Position numbers and translations under genes: made by a program. Of a stretch of DNA of 64,000 nucleotides, positions 44,988 to 55,346 are shown piece after piece (position 1 is the stretch's first letter; every line of letters begins with the position of its first letter). Under the pieces are notes generated by a model. That model was not told the origin of the DNA. It did no database searches and was given only the letters and a program-made list of their open reading frames with translations. The stretch spans positions 2,232,001 to 2,296,000 of the forward strand of contig JARKIF010000004.1 of the NCBI GenBank assembly GCA_029378245.1. Reading direction: 5' to 3'. This DNA is from Roridomyces roridus (taxonomy: Eukaryota; Basidiomycota; Agaricomycetes; Agaricales; Mycenaceae).

Positions 44988-45084
44988 TTGAAGCCAAATA
45001 CCATCCCGCCGTTGAAGTTGACTGTTGAATCAATGACCTAAAGCAGAGAAAAGGCCTGAGTATCGATAAGTATCCCCTCGTAAG

Positions 45085-45172
45085 GCCCGGCTCCGAGTCG
45101 AACGGCAGTACTTACTCTGCAGAGAACTCTTGTGGATCCCATACGACAACAATTGCCGAGTGCATCGGGGCT
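45085..45172 (-). repeat. tRNA-like repeat unit
   Basis: Same family. 5' GCCCCG against 3' CCGGGC (one mismatch), and GTTCGACTCGG B-box. The middle is more diverged than in its neighbours. Confidence 0.65.
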
Positions 45173-45516
45173 TCGATTGGCTTGGACTCAATTTAAGTTG
45201 CCACTGGCACCGAGATCATTGATGGTCTGATGACCCGGCGGGCGCCATCAATTCGCACCAAATATTTGTTCCGCGGTTTCTTCCAAACCACCCAATCACC
45301 ACGAAAAACACGCGATCGCAAGCCAAGTTTATCGATATGCGGTGACAGAAAATCACAGGACAAGTCACTGGGCCGCCGCCTTCTTCTCGACTTCTTGAAT
45401 ATTTTCACCTGACGACATCACGAGCCTCGGAGCCTATCGGCGGTCCGTGAGATTGCCAGCTCTCTCTTGACCTTTAAAAGCTGCGACCCGATGCCAAGGT
45501 TCGTATTTCGAGTACC

Positions 45517-48500
45517 ATGCGCCCTCTTTCTCCGCTTCTCACTGTGCTGGCGCTTGCCGCAACGAGAGCTTTTGCTCAAGTGACGACGACCGTCAGCGTG
45601 AGCGCTACTGCCAGTCATGCCATACCGACGAGTCTCTGTACGTCCCGGTGCTCTTTCACTTGCTTCTCTGACGAGTTTTAGTTGGGATGATGTTTGAGGA
45701 TATCAGCGTGAGTGCTCACTCTTCCTGGGTTGTTCGATAGGCTGAAGGACTCGGATTTCTAGCACGTAGGTCATACTCCTTCTAGATGAAACTTGGCTGA
45801 ATGGCACATGCAGAGCGGCGACGGTGGTCTTTACGGAGAATGTAGGCCCGTCGCCATTGCCCTCCTTGCTCTAATCGCACTACACAGTACTTCAAAACCG
45901 GGCCTTTCAGCAAGTCACTCCCAGTACGTGAATCATTGCTCTCCCTTGGACAAGACCTACCCAACGCACACAGACACAACTGACGCACTCAGCGCCTGGA
46001 CCCCCGTCGGCGGCTCTTCCATAACCGTCATCGCCGACCCCTCCCCGCTGTCTTCCGCCCTCCCCAACTCCCTCGCACTCACCATCCCTGCCAACTCGGC
46101 GGGCCAGTTCGGATTCGCTAACGAGGGCTATTGGGGTGCGTCTTTGTCCTCTTCATTGCACAGGAGCGACTGACGCACAAGCACAGGCATCAACGTCCAA
46201 GCTGGAACATCCTACACCGCCTCGCTATACTACCGCGTAGCCAGCTCGATCCCCTCAGGCAAAGGGTCGGCGCCTCCAACGCTGACGATCGCACTCCAAT
46301 CGGCCTCCGGCACGCGCCTCGCCTCACACTCTGTCTCGCTAGAAACCGGAGGGTGGACGCACGTCAGCGCTGTCCTCACTCCCACGCGCACCCCAGCGAG
46401 CACGGCGAACCTGTTCACGGTGACTGTCTCGGGTGTGCCGAAGCAGGGGCTGGACGTCAATTTCGCGATGCTGTCTCTGTTCCCGCCGACGTTCAAGGGA
46501 AGGGCGAATGGAATGCGGAAGGATATCGCGGAGACGTTGTTTGAGGTCCGGCCTGCGTTTTTCAGGTTTCCTGGGGGGAATAATCTCGAGGGACAAACAC
46601 CCGCGACGAGGTGGCAGTGGCGCAATACGGTGGGTCCGTTGACGGAGAGACCTGGTGTGTTTCAATTCCATTCCATTCATATGTATTCTCTGACGAGCGA
46701 TGCCTAGGCCGTGTGGGTGACTGGGGATACGTCAACACCGAGTTCGCGTTGTCTTCCTCTTCGTTGGCAAACCACTGACTTGGATGATTGTTCAGCGGTC
46801 TCGGCCTTCTCGAATACCTCTACTGGTGCGAGGACATGGAGATGGAGCCGTTCATGGCGGTTTGGGATGGTGCGTATTCCTCCTCCTCCTCTTTAAATAA
46901 AGCTCATCCTCGCGTCCTGCAGGATATTCCCTGGACGGGGAGAGTGTCACAGGAGCGGCGCTGGATCCGTACATCGCAGAAGCGATCGAGCAGGTGAGTG
47001 TCGTTTTTCCTTCTCCTCATGATCGGACTTGTGATTCACAAAATTTGTAGATCCAATTCGTCATCGGAGACCCAGAGACGAGCGAACCAGGTCTGTTTAT
47101 TTGCTTCTCTCCCTCTAGAATGGGACTGAGATACTCCTTCCATAGCTGCCCTCCGCGCATCCTTGGGCCGCAAGGAACCCTTTGCGCTGAAATACGTTGA
47201 AATTGGAAACGAGGTCTGCCCCGTTGACTTTTGCCTTCCCACATAGGATGATTGAGTCTGGACGCCGAGTAGGACTTTATCGGCAACGCCCCCGGGACCG
47301 TGGCCTCGCGATGGAATCAAATCGTCACTAATTTGAGTACGACGTTCCCTCAACTACGTGCGTGCTGCTCCATCCCCTCCCTCTTCTGCACTTCTAGAAA
47401 TTGACGGGGATATGCACACCTAGAATTCATGGCGACATCCGACACCGGCTCACCCGTCCTCACGCCGACGCCGCAGACGTATGATATCCATGTGTATCAG
47501 ACGCCCGGTACGTCGCGAGCCTTACATCCAGGTCTGAATATGATCGCTCAAATCGTGAATGAATAGACTGGTTTACGACCAACTCGTTCTTCTACGACAC
47601 ATTTGCGGTATGTTCTTTGCTGTGTTGAATCGTGACTCCTTTATTGAACGTCTTTTGCCTGGCTAGCGCAACGGGATGACGTTCTTTGAGGTCGGTGGTC
47701 CTTGGAGTGCATGCTGATTTTGTTCTCATTGCTGCTCTTCGACAGGGCGAGTACGCGGTGAGTTATCCCAGTCCGACTCATATACCAAGTACTGACTGGG
47801 AAGTAAAGGCGATTTCGAGCAACTCGAGTAATATTTTCGGAACCCCTGATCAAGGTCGTTTCCTATGGCCCACCGTCGCTGGTTCAGCTGTACGTGAATC
47901 TTCAACTCAACAAAGCGTCAAGTTGAACTTGATTTGACCAGGGCGAGGCTGCGTTCATGACGGGTTTCGAGCGTGCGTCTCTCTGTCTCTACGTATAATT
48001 CTTCCTTGAATAAACACGGTGTAGGCAACGCGGACATTGTATTCGCTGCATCGTACGCCCCCCTACTGGGACACGTCAACGACTCGCAGTGGACGCCTAA
48101 TCTTGTTGGATTCGAGTGCGTCTTCCAAACCGCTCGGCCAAATGTACAGGGACTGACACTGATTTCCAGCGCTGGCAATGTATTCAAGTCTACGAGTTTC
48201 TACGTCCAAAAGGTGGGATCAAAAGTGTTGGCCGTTGGCTCAGCTAAATATGAGTCTGCATAGCTCTTCAGCCTGAACAAAGGCGACGAATACCTGCCGA
48301 GCACACTCCCTAGTGTTAATGGGACTCTGCATTGGAGCGTTACCCGATGGACCAGTACGAGTGAGCTCGTAATCAAAGTGCGTTTGCGTTTCCCTCTCTC
48401 CATCCTTCCTCCCTTCGTCCGTTACTTACACACGTGCGTAGATATCCAACATCGACACATCCCCCGCATCCCTCACCTTCGTCCTTCCCTTCAAAAACGT

Positions 48501-48669
48501 TGAAAGCGAGGGGACGGTACAGCTCCTCACGGGTGCTGCGACCGCTAGTAATACGCCGGAGGAGCCGGATCTCATTGTGCCGACGACGGGCAAGGTGAAG
48601 ACGGGGGAGACGTTTGAGTATAGTGCGCCTGCGATGAGTGTTAGTGTTATTACTTTTGGGGCGAAGTGA
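45517..48669 (+). CDS. Secreted GH51 alpha-L-arabinofuranosidase, copy B
   Basis: Paralogue of the gene at 1637-4896, with the same exon plan. The start at 45517 gives the signal peptide MRPLSPLLTVLALAATRAFA, then [19 protein letters not shown]. Landmarks: [36 protein letters not shown]-type linker; [63 protein letters not shown] with an intron directly after the catalytic Glu, continuing DFIG; FFEGEYA (likely nucleophile); [46 protein letters not shown]. The C-terminus is VSVITFGAK and stop. All introns are of ordinary length, including the one enlarged in copy A, and an extra intron splits GEYA from AISSNSS. It is predicted intact and secreted. It could differ from copy A in substrate preference or expression. 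Confidence 0.88.
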
Positions 48670-49327
48670 CGGGTGGGTCTTTGTTCGTAAAAAACTGAAC
48701 AACGTTATTGTGCAATCATTCCCCTTGCTCGGATCGAACGAGCAGCTTTATTTAAGTGATATGGAGGAGGCTAGGTGCGATGGGTAGACTTGGGATCCAT
48801 TTCCTCAGGTTCTCTCTCAGATAGGCAACTCGGTGACTATATCGGTGTATAAAGTGATATTTCTCCATGTTCAAACTCCCGGCTGCACATGGCGTGCGTC
48901 TGCAATCATTGAGTCACGATGAAGCGCAACTTTGCCATCTGCGGGATAACCCGTTCGATTCGGGGCAGGGCGATGTTGTCGGTAGACTCGAACTAATCTC
49001 TCTAGGTACTTTTGCGGGGAGGAATTGGTACCTAGAGAATTTCCAATGCCGCAAGAAAGGGCTGGTCCGAGCCTATGTTGTCGATTTTATTTTGTATCAT
49101 TATGTTGTTGAACCACTGGATCAAATGTCCCTTGTATCGGGAAAAATTCAACACCTTTCATTTCAAACTGCGCAGGCTCGAGTTGAACGAAACCTTGTAG
49201 GTTGATGGGACAAGATCGAAGCCCAAACTTTTCGGTCAGGACTACAAACGTGTCCCTTGGACCTTCATCTCGGTCCCAGGGAGAAAGCAAAACCGCTGTG
49301 AGATGGAATCGCGAGGAAGGCCAAGAA

Positions 49328-49405
49328 CACCCAGTTGATTTGCAAGTGGATCACGGAAGGATAACTGCAGAGAACCCAGCGTCCCCTTCGATTCGGGACT
49401 AGGTC
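49328..49405 (+). repeat. tRNA-like repeat unit, decayed
   Basis: Plus-strand member. It begins CACCCAG, as the good copy at 53178 does, and ends with a CCCCTTCGATTCGGGACTAGGT T-arm and decayed acceptor. TTTTATTTTA follows about 30 nt downstream. Confidence 0.5.
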
Positions 49406-49634
49406 GGCATATTGGCAACTGTGACGGTTGGTTCATTTTATTTTACACCCGGTGCCAACTTGTGTATAGGCATAGGTCGTTCTTGAGGTTCCCAAACCTG
49501 CTTTGGTCAGGAGTCATACACAGGAAAACACAGATTCCAAAGAAAGGCGGGTGATGCTGTGGAAAGGACAACTACAAGCAGAAGGACCCCTAGGATTCTT
49601 CTGAACTTGCAACTCAATTCCGTCGGCGAATCGA

Positions 49635-49671
49635 CGAGCAGAAGGATCCCCGTTCAATTCGGGGCTGGGTG
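49635..49671 (+). repeat. tRNA-like repeat, 3' half
   Basis: CCCCGTTCAATTCGGGG T-arm followed by CTGGGTG, identical to the 3' end of the unit at 53178-53274, with a T6 run 12 nt later. The 5' half is not recognisable. Confidence 0.55.
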
Positions 49672-49797
49672 CTTGCCGGGATCGCTTCTTTTTTCCCTGC
49701 GTTCAAACTTCCAAGTTTCAAGTGCAAAATTGATCGGACCGGCAAGGCACTGAGCTAGAAAGAAATGACATTCGCAGTACAATTTATTTATCGCCCT

Positions 49798-50438
49798 TCA
49801 ATGGAGTGGTTGATGCTTCGATGCGCCTGTGACCCCGTCCGATGCATTCGATGCAAGGGCTGGGGGAAGTTCGGGTTAGTTCTTGTTCGAGCGGCGGGAA
49901 AGAGGTAAGAAGGAGCGTGCACAAAGGGAGGATTATGCAGAAGGGAGAAAGGACGAGTACTTACCCGGTCCACCACAGCATCCAGAGAGATAGCTAGGAG
50001 GGCGAAGAGAATTCTCGTAGCCGATTGCGTCTGCCAGGAGCGGGTCAACAAACGAGGTCGGAACACGGCTGGTCGACGCACCCCGACAGCACCACGCGTG
50101 TAGCATGGCCGCGAAGATCACCACGACGAGGAGCCCTACAGCTGCGACAACCAGATATACTAGATTGACGCGATATGCGTGAGCTTCAAGCCCTGTACAA
50201 AAGCGGCGAGAGACGCACAGTGATTCGGGGTCAACGGCGCATCACAGATGTACACGGTAGCAGCGGCACCGGAGAATGCGAGGACGAGGAGAAAGAGGAA
50301 AGGGAGGATTTGCCTCGGCCGCAGGTTGTGGCATCGTCCTTTCCCGTGCTCGTAATACGGCGGAGCTGGCCTCTTTTCGTAGGTCGCTCCGGCGAAAGAT
50401 GTGGCAGGCTGGGGGAATGAGAGGACTGAGACAGGCAT
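49798..50438 (-). CDS. Small single-pass membrane protein, copy A of a pair
   Basis: Start at 50438 (MPVSVLSFPQPATSFAGATYEKRPAPPYYEHGKG), or 12 nt earlier at 50450. Exon 1 carries a hydrophobic stretch (ILPFLFLLVLAFSGAAATVYI). Exon 2, after a 60-nt intron, carries a second (LVVAAVGLLVVVIFAAMLHAWCCRGAS) followed by a Cys/Gly-rich segment (YLSGCCGGPG). The last exon as spliced is ALASNASDGVTGASKHQPLH and stop at 49798. The paralogue at 53873-54667 has a CLECIGCGLC tail here instead. One extra base at the exon boundary puts this copy out of that frame, so its tail may be degraded. Function unknown. Confidence 0.6.
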
Positions 50439-51427
50439 CGTGGTGGTCATGGTACGAGTGAACGAGCGCAAAGTCGGTCCATGGATGTCGTGCTAAGACA
50501 TCATTTTGGCAGCATCCGACGCAACGTTGATTGCCATCCGGCCCATCGTGGGACTCCTGAATGAGGGAGCGGGAACCGCGTGGCTCACCGAAGACATCCC
50601 GCTGAAGTGCATACTGGGACGTCTGGGACAACGAGGACGAAGCTTCAAACAATTCGATTTGGGCAAACGTCGAATCGCGATCGTCGATTCATCGAAACAC
50701 CAGCAGATGAGGCGTTCGCCGCCTCGCCAGCGACATGAATTGAGACAGGCAGCGTCGCTCTCGAGGTTGACCAGTGTCGACGATGGGGGTCGATTGTGGA
50801 CAGCGGGACGAGAGGTGTCAGGACTCCGATTACCTCAGCTGATCCGCCCTTCTTTGCTCGTGTTTATTTCGACTTGATCCCGACCTCCACGAGGACGACG
50901 ACAACCTTTTCTTCATGATCTTGCGGTTTGAATGAATTGCATGCTGATGATGAGCCCAGCGACACTGGAGGACGGCGAACTTGCCAACTGCATCGAGGAA
51001 GAGATGATTGCTCGCCACCCTCTCCTTTTGTGTCCTGACTCCTAGGGCTTGCGGCTGTTCTACTCGCTCTTGGTCTTGCTAATGCCCATGTCGCTATCCG
51101 GAGTGGGCGACTGTCACGACTCACTGCTTACCTCAGACTTACCTCCAAGCCTCAAGGTTGACCTTATGGCGAGCTGGAGGATGCTCACTTCGAACACCTA
51201 AAAGAACCTCTCAGTGGACCCCGGGCTCCACGGGTGGCACTATCCCATGGCCTAAGAATCCAATATCGTGGCCGAAATCCACTCTGGACTTGCCGATTTC
51301 GACAGGATGCTTGCACCACGAGTTCAAACTCCGCTCATCGAAGAGTCAAGCCAAGAATTGGATGACTCTATAAATGAAGCCGTCGTCTAGAGTATCAGTC
51401 AAGTGCCGCAGGCCAGACCACCCCACC
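50439..51427. other. Intergenic region, no supported gene
   Basis: Open frames on both strands lack motifs. The stretch upstream of 50438 is the probable promoter of the small membrane protein gene. Confidence 0.4.
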
Positions 51428-52076
51428 ATGAAATACAGCCTTCTCTCCTCCATCCTTCCTTCTTCTCGCCATCGGCAAGGTCGTCGCAGACAACTGCAAC
51501 GCCCCCCTGCGCTACTGCTGTTGAGAGAGGTAAGGGCTGAGAGCAGAAGTGGGGGAAAAGTAGATGCATTCATCTCGAAAATCCGCTCCTTATATACCCT
51601 ACAGAAACGGTCACGTGATACGGTAAGAGTCATATACGAGAACAATAGTAACTAGGTTGTAGCTAGGGAGAACAATAGGAGTACGAGTCAAGTACGAGTC
51701 ATACGCGGCAGCGCGATGACTCCGAGAGGCGTTGAGTCAAGAAATAAGAAGAACACCTCGAGGCTGCAACTGGATGACTCGACAGTTTGCCTCGTGTCGT
51801 TCACTTCAACAACTGCGGCCACTCCCTACTCGCCAAAGGTCCGTCTTAAAGCTCATCTCACCTGCATCCCAAACTCAGATCTCCTTCACTACAGGAAACT
51901 ACCAACCCCAAATCGACCAATGCCTCTTCGACAACAACCATCTCACGCCCGACGACGGGAAAAGCGTCCTGTTCGGCTGTATTGGCGGACCCGACGGCGT
52001 TATTCAGTTCCTGCAGGACTGTGGGTCGAATCGGTGCAGTGATAATCGGAATGGGAAGGATGATGCGTGCTTCTGA
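51428..52076 (+). pseudogene. Broken gene for a small secreted Cys-rich protein
   Basis: The 3' part (about 51885-52076) encodes ISFTTGNYQPQIDQCLF..., CIGGPDGVIQFLQDC and a Cys-containing tail to a TGA at 52074. This resembles small secreted cysteine-rich proteins common in mushrooms (CG..L...GNY...I). The 5' part starts at an ATG at 51428 with a signal-peptide-like sequence. That sequence is split by a one-base frameshift, so that LLLAIGKVVADNCNAPLRYCC lies in another frame and ends at TGA. Roughly 250 bp of unrelated sequence separates the halves, and the phase at the last intron does not fit the CGHSLLAK frame. I therefore read it as a pseudogene. No function or toxicity is implied. If the halves were joined by an unusual intron it might still be expressed. 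Confidence 0.55.
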
Positions 52077-52326
52077 GGAGGATCCAGTGAGATATTCCGA
52101 GCGAGATATTCCGTTTCGAAATTGAAACCAGCCTTATAAAAGACGAAGGGCCTCCAGGTAATTCACATATGTACAATGAGTATGCAAGAGTCTGCCAGCA
52201 GAGGGGCTTCGTTCGATTCGGAGTTGGCGGTTTCCGGTGGTTACGCCATGTTTTTTTTTTTTCCTTTGGGTGATTGCCAGGGCCAACAGGACTGGCATCG
52301 ACATGAACCTGGTAGAAGGGACAGGA

Positions 52327-52415
52327 CACCCAGTAGCACATTGGCTGTGCATCTGCGCCAAGTTATTTCTTCCAGGACTGGAAGCGGAGTAATCCCGTTC
52401 GATTCGGGGCTGAGT
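52327..52415 (+). repeat. tRNA-like repeat unit, cut by the CACTA-like element
   Basis: It starts CACCCAG, has body GCACATTGGCTGTGCATCTGCGCC, a T-arm CCCGTTCGATTCGGG and the start of the acceptor strand (CTGAGT). At 52416 it is interrupted by the inserted MITE. About 50 bp upstream it also shares GACATGRACCTGGTAGAAGGG with the unit at 53178, so the repeat unit is longer than its tRNA-like head. Confidence 0.7.
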
Positions 52416-52961
52416 CACTGCATTCCGTAGCCTCCTAGGCAGAGGGTCTGCCTAGGGCGCCTCGGCAGACCCTGCTCAGTCCGACCCTGGGGGAGAGTCT
52501 GCCTCGGTCTGCCAGGCTTGGTATGGGTTCCTGGCACTCGAAATTAGTGGACAATCTCCGGGAATAGAATGAACCGGAAGGCGCACTGAACCTGCGAGCG
52601 TTTGACGTGAGTCGTGGGGAACTTTTCGGCTACAAATGCGGCAAATGTGATGCTTGTCTGCGCCTTCCCACAGGCGTCAAGTGGCAGTTGCTAATTTTGA
52701 GTTCGTCTCGGTGGCAACGGTGAACTTCACAGAGATACTGAGACAGTGGAATGGATATTAGGATTGTACGCCCCAAGGCCGAGCCAACCCTGCCCCAACC
52801 CTGCCCCACCCGGGCAGAGGCGATCTAGACCCACCCTCGGCAGACATAGCCCGACCTAGGCAGAGTGGGGTCGGGCAGACCTCGCTTAGGCACATCGGCA
52901 GACCTCGGCAGACATAGCCCGATCTAGGCAGGGTCTGCCGAGGGGGCCACGGAATACAGTG
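52416..52961. mobile_element. Non-autonomous CACTA-like element (546 bp)
   Basis: The ends read CACTGCATTCCGTAGCC and, inverted, CACTGTATTCCGTGGCC, continuing into CCT.GGCAGA. They are flanked by a 3-bp target duplication AGT (52413-52415 and 52962-52964). A CACTG end plus a 3-bp duplication is the CACTA/EnSpm pattern. The subterminal regions are packed with CGGCAGACC/GGTCTGCCG motifs in both orientations, including a direct repeat CGGCAGACATAGCCCGAYCT (about 52842 and 52906), as expected for transposase-binding arrays of that superfamily. It encodes no protein. Confidence 0.75.
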
Positions 52962-53177
52962 AGTGATGAACCCTTCCCGCCGATTCATATTTTGCCGCGA
53001 GTCATAGACACACTTGCGGATTGCTGCCAGAGGCAAATCAATATTGCCAATTGCAAGAGAGCAAATGGACCCCGTTAGAATGGGGAAGCATACCATTAGT
53101 TACTAGTGTTGTCCAGGCTTATGGCTTTCTTTCTCAACAAGCCTTGCATTGACATGGACCTGGTAGAAGGGAGAAGA

Positions 53178-53274
53178 CACCCAGTAGCACATGGACTGTG
53201 CATCCGCCTCAAGTTCTATGTCCTCCAAGTGCGTAATTCAAGTGGAGTAACCCCGTTCAATTCGGGGCTGGGTG
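53178..53274 (+). repeat. tRNA-like repeat unit, best-preserved copy
   Basis: 97 nt. Acceptor CACCCAG pairs perfectly with CTGGGTG (7 bp). D-arm GCAC-ATGGACT-GTGC includes the GG of a real D-loop. T-arm CCCCG-TTCAATT-CGGGG. A T-run of more than ten lies about 28 nt downstream, as for Pol III termination. The anticodon arm is not convincing. It shares at least 50 bp of upstream sequence with the unit at 52327. Confidence 0.75.
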
Positions 53275-53474
53275 GTGTACCGTGTCTGTGAGCCACCTCG
53301 TCTTTTTTTTTTCTCGGACATTGAGGACATTGGACTTCCAGACCGGTGCTACTCTCACTGGGACGGATGTTTCAAGCCGGTCGGTGTCATGACAACTTTC
53401 CGACGCCAGAATCGCAGCGGGTCGCCACTACACAAGCGGCGGCATGCATCCACTTGGCCTCAAGGAAAACAGCG

Positions 53475-53559
53475 CACCCAGAGGCACACTGGCCACGGAT
53501 CTACCATTCATCCCAGGATGAAAATCTTCGAGGGACTCCGTTCGATTCGGCGCTGGCTG
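53475..53559 (+). repeat. tRNA-like repeat unit
   Basis: CACCCAG against CTGGCTG (one mismatch) and a CTCCGTTCGATTCGG T-arm. A T6 run lies about 25 nt downstream. Confidence 0.65.
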
Positions 53560-53872
53560 AGTGAAGGTTTCGGATTTTCCAGTTGTTGTTTTTTCTCGCG
53601 AGGGCACCCAGGTTCAGAAGGAAATACATTGCATTCATCGTCGTTTCGTATAGGCAGCTACAGTCCAAAAAAGCGGGATACAAAACAGGTAGGTGCAGTA
53701 AACGTCCATTTCAAAGTGCGGTTCGTTCCAGTTCAACGTTCAAGTATCGTCGTCATTCGTAAAGTTCGGCGAAGTAAAAGGTCGTCAAGAAGGGAGAAGA
53801 AAGTAAAAAGTCCGGGAGCAGGGACGCCGCCCCGCGCGTCGCGTGAAGGAAGACGTAAGGCGAGGAAGCAGG

Positions 53873-54667
53873 TTACATTTGCTCAACGCCTTCTGCGCAG
53901 AGACCGCATCCGATGCATTCGAGGCAAGCTGGAGGAAGTGTCGGTCAGTTCTGGTTCGAGTGGCACGAGATAGGGAGAGAAGAGCGTGCCGAGGGAAGGA
54001 AGCACAGGAAGAAGGAGAAGGGAGAGTAAAAGTACGTACCCAGGCCACCACAGCACGCGCAAAGATAGCAAGGACAGCACAGCGGATTCTCGAAGGCACC
54101 TGCAAGCAACGTGTTAGCCAACACGTTCAGAAGAGAAGGTAAGGTGGGTCGACGCACCCCGACAGCACCACGCGCTCAGCATGACCGCCAGGATCACCAC
54201 CACGAGCAACCCGACAAAAACGACAATCAGATACACTATATCGCAGCAAGGACGCGTTAGCTGCAGACCCAATACAAAGAGGCGGGAGACGCACAATGAT
54301 TCCGGGTAAACGGCGAGCCAGAATTTCCCGAATCGGTCCCATCGACAGCCCGCTTGGCGTGGAACAGTCCCTGAAGCAGCTCGCCCGCATCGGCCTCGGT
54401 GCTCAGTCCGATGTAGAATAGGTATGCGGTGGCAGCGGCGGCGGAGAGTGCGAGGACAAGAAGGAGGAGGTATGGCAGGAATTGCTTCAGCCGCGTGTTG
54501 TGGCATGGTCCGTGCCCGTGCCCGTGCTCGCCGTGTGGGTGTGCGGCGTCATACGCCCACTGAGATTCTTCGTAATCATCGTAGTAGGCTGGGGCGGGCC
54601 TCTTTTCGTAGGTGGCTCCGGCGAGGGACATGACGGGTTGGGCGGAGACAGGGATTGAGATGGGCAT
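53873..54667 (-). CDS. Small membrane protein with Cys-rich tail, copy B of a pair
   Basis: Start at 54667 (MPISIPVSAQPVMSLAGATYEKRPAPAYYDDYEE). The exon 1 segment HPHGEHGHGHGPCH is His-rich and could bind metal. TM1 is FLPYLLLLVLALSAAAATAYLFYI. After an intron TM2 is VYLIVVFVGLLVVVILAVMLSAWCCRGA. Further exons give FENPLCCPCYLCACCGGL and ACLECIGCGLCAEGVEQM with the stop at 53873. So a run of about 14 cysteines follows TM2. Four exons keep frame. GATYEKRPAP and AWCCRGA are shared with the gene at 49798-50438, so these are paralogues 3.4 kb apart in the same orientation. The layout (two TMs, His-rich loop, Cys-rich tail) suggests a metal-binding or palmitoylated membrane protein, but I do not know the family. 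Confidence 0.65.
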
Positions 54668-55346
54668 AGTGGGTCGTGGTCGTGGTCGTGGTATGAGTGA
54701 GAGTGCCGAGCCTCTTTATGTAATACAATCGTGCTGCGGAAGAGCGAAACCACGCGTCTTGGCGCTCCAGAAATGGGCAAAAGGCGGTGTGATGGACGTC
54801 ATAGGGGCGCAACGTGGTGATCATCTCCGGCAAAGCGGAATGCCTCATTCCGATCAAGCGATCATTCGGATCGATGACCGGCGCAACTGGAGGAAGAGGA
54901 GAAAGAAAGAGAAGGAGGCAAGAAAAGTGTCGAATCGCGTTCAAGGACGAAGGATTTCTGAGGTGAACATCCAACTTGAGGGTTTGACGACGACTCAGTG
55001 CTCACGAGGTCAAGGATACCACAGTTCGAAACGCGCGCGCCAGTGTACTACAGAGACTCAACGAGGTCTTCCGACTCAAGAAACTTCGAGGCAAAGGATT
55101 CAATTTTTATGTAAGGAAGCGGCCGCAATCAAGCTTCATGTAAAACTCGAACCATCGAGAAATTTGACAGCTTTCGAATCGCACGCCACCCCTTCCTCCA
55201 ACGGAAGGGCATCAATCCAATGGTCCTGGAGCACCTGGCCGACTCTGTGACTGAGAAAAAAAAACCACTTTTCTCACAGGAGGAGATCAAACAGAGCAGC
55301 AAAAACAGACAGAGGCCTCTCCCGGAGTGGAACCTGGTTCACCAGA
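54668..55346. other. Intergenic region, no supported gene
   Basis: The 212-codon open frame at 54612-55250 starts antisense to the membrane protein gene and has no motif. Nothing else is seen. Confidence 0.4.

Larger units (their letters stand above)
43599..45516. other. Intergenic region filled with tRNA-like repeats
   Basis: No protein gene seen. It contains four well-formed minus-strand tRNA-like units (listed separately) and a further partial one around 44100-44300. T-runs on the minus strand follow each unit. The last 200 bp before 45517 is the GH51 copy B promoter. Confidence 0.6.
48670..49797. other. Intergenic region with plus- and minus-strand tRNA-like remnants
   Basis: No gene seen. 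B-box-like remnants at about 48727-48750 and 49170-49190 (minus), and two plus-strand units at 49328-49405 and 49635-49671. T-runs follow the plus-strand units. Confidence 0.5.
52077..53872. other. Repeat-rich intergenic region
   Basis: No protein gene seen. It holds three plus-strand tRNA-like units (52327, 53178, 53475) and the CACTA-like MITE at 52416-52961. The 233-codon open frame at 53272-53973 runs across these repeats and into antisense of the next gene, and has no protein-like character. Confidence 0.6.

Noticed and set aside
43902..45172. Functional tRNA genes
   Set aside because: Acceptor and T-arms fold, but there is no proper anticodon arm and several acceptor strands are mismatched. 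They are better explained as SINE-like repeats.
53272..53973. 233-codon basic open frame
   Set aside because: It crosses two tRNA-like units and is antisense to the Cys-rich membrane protein gene.
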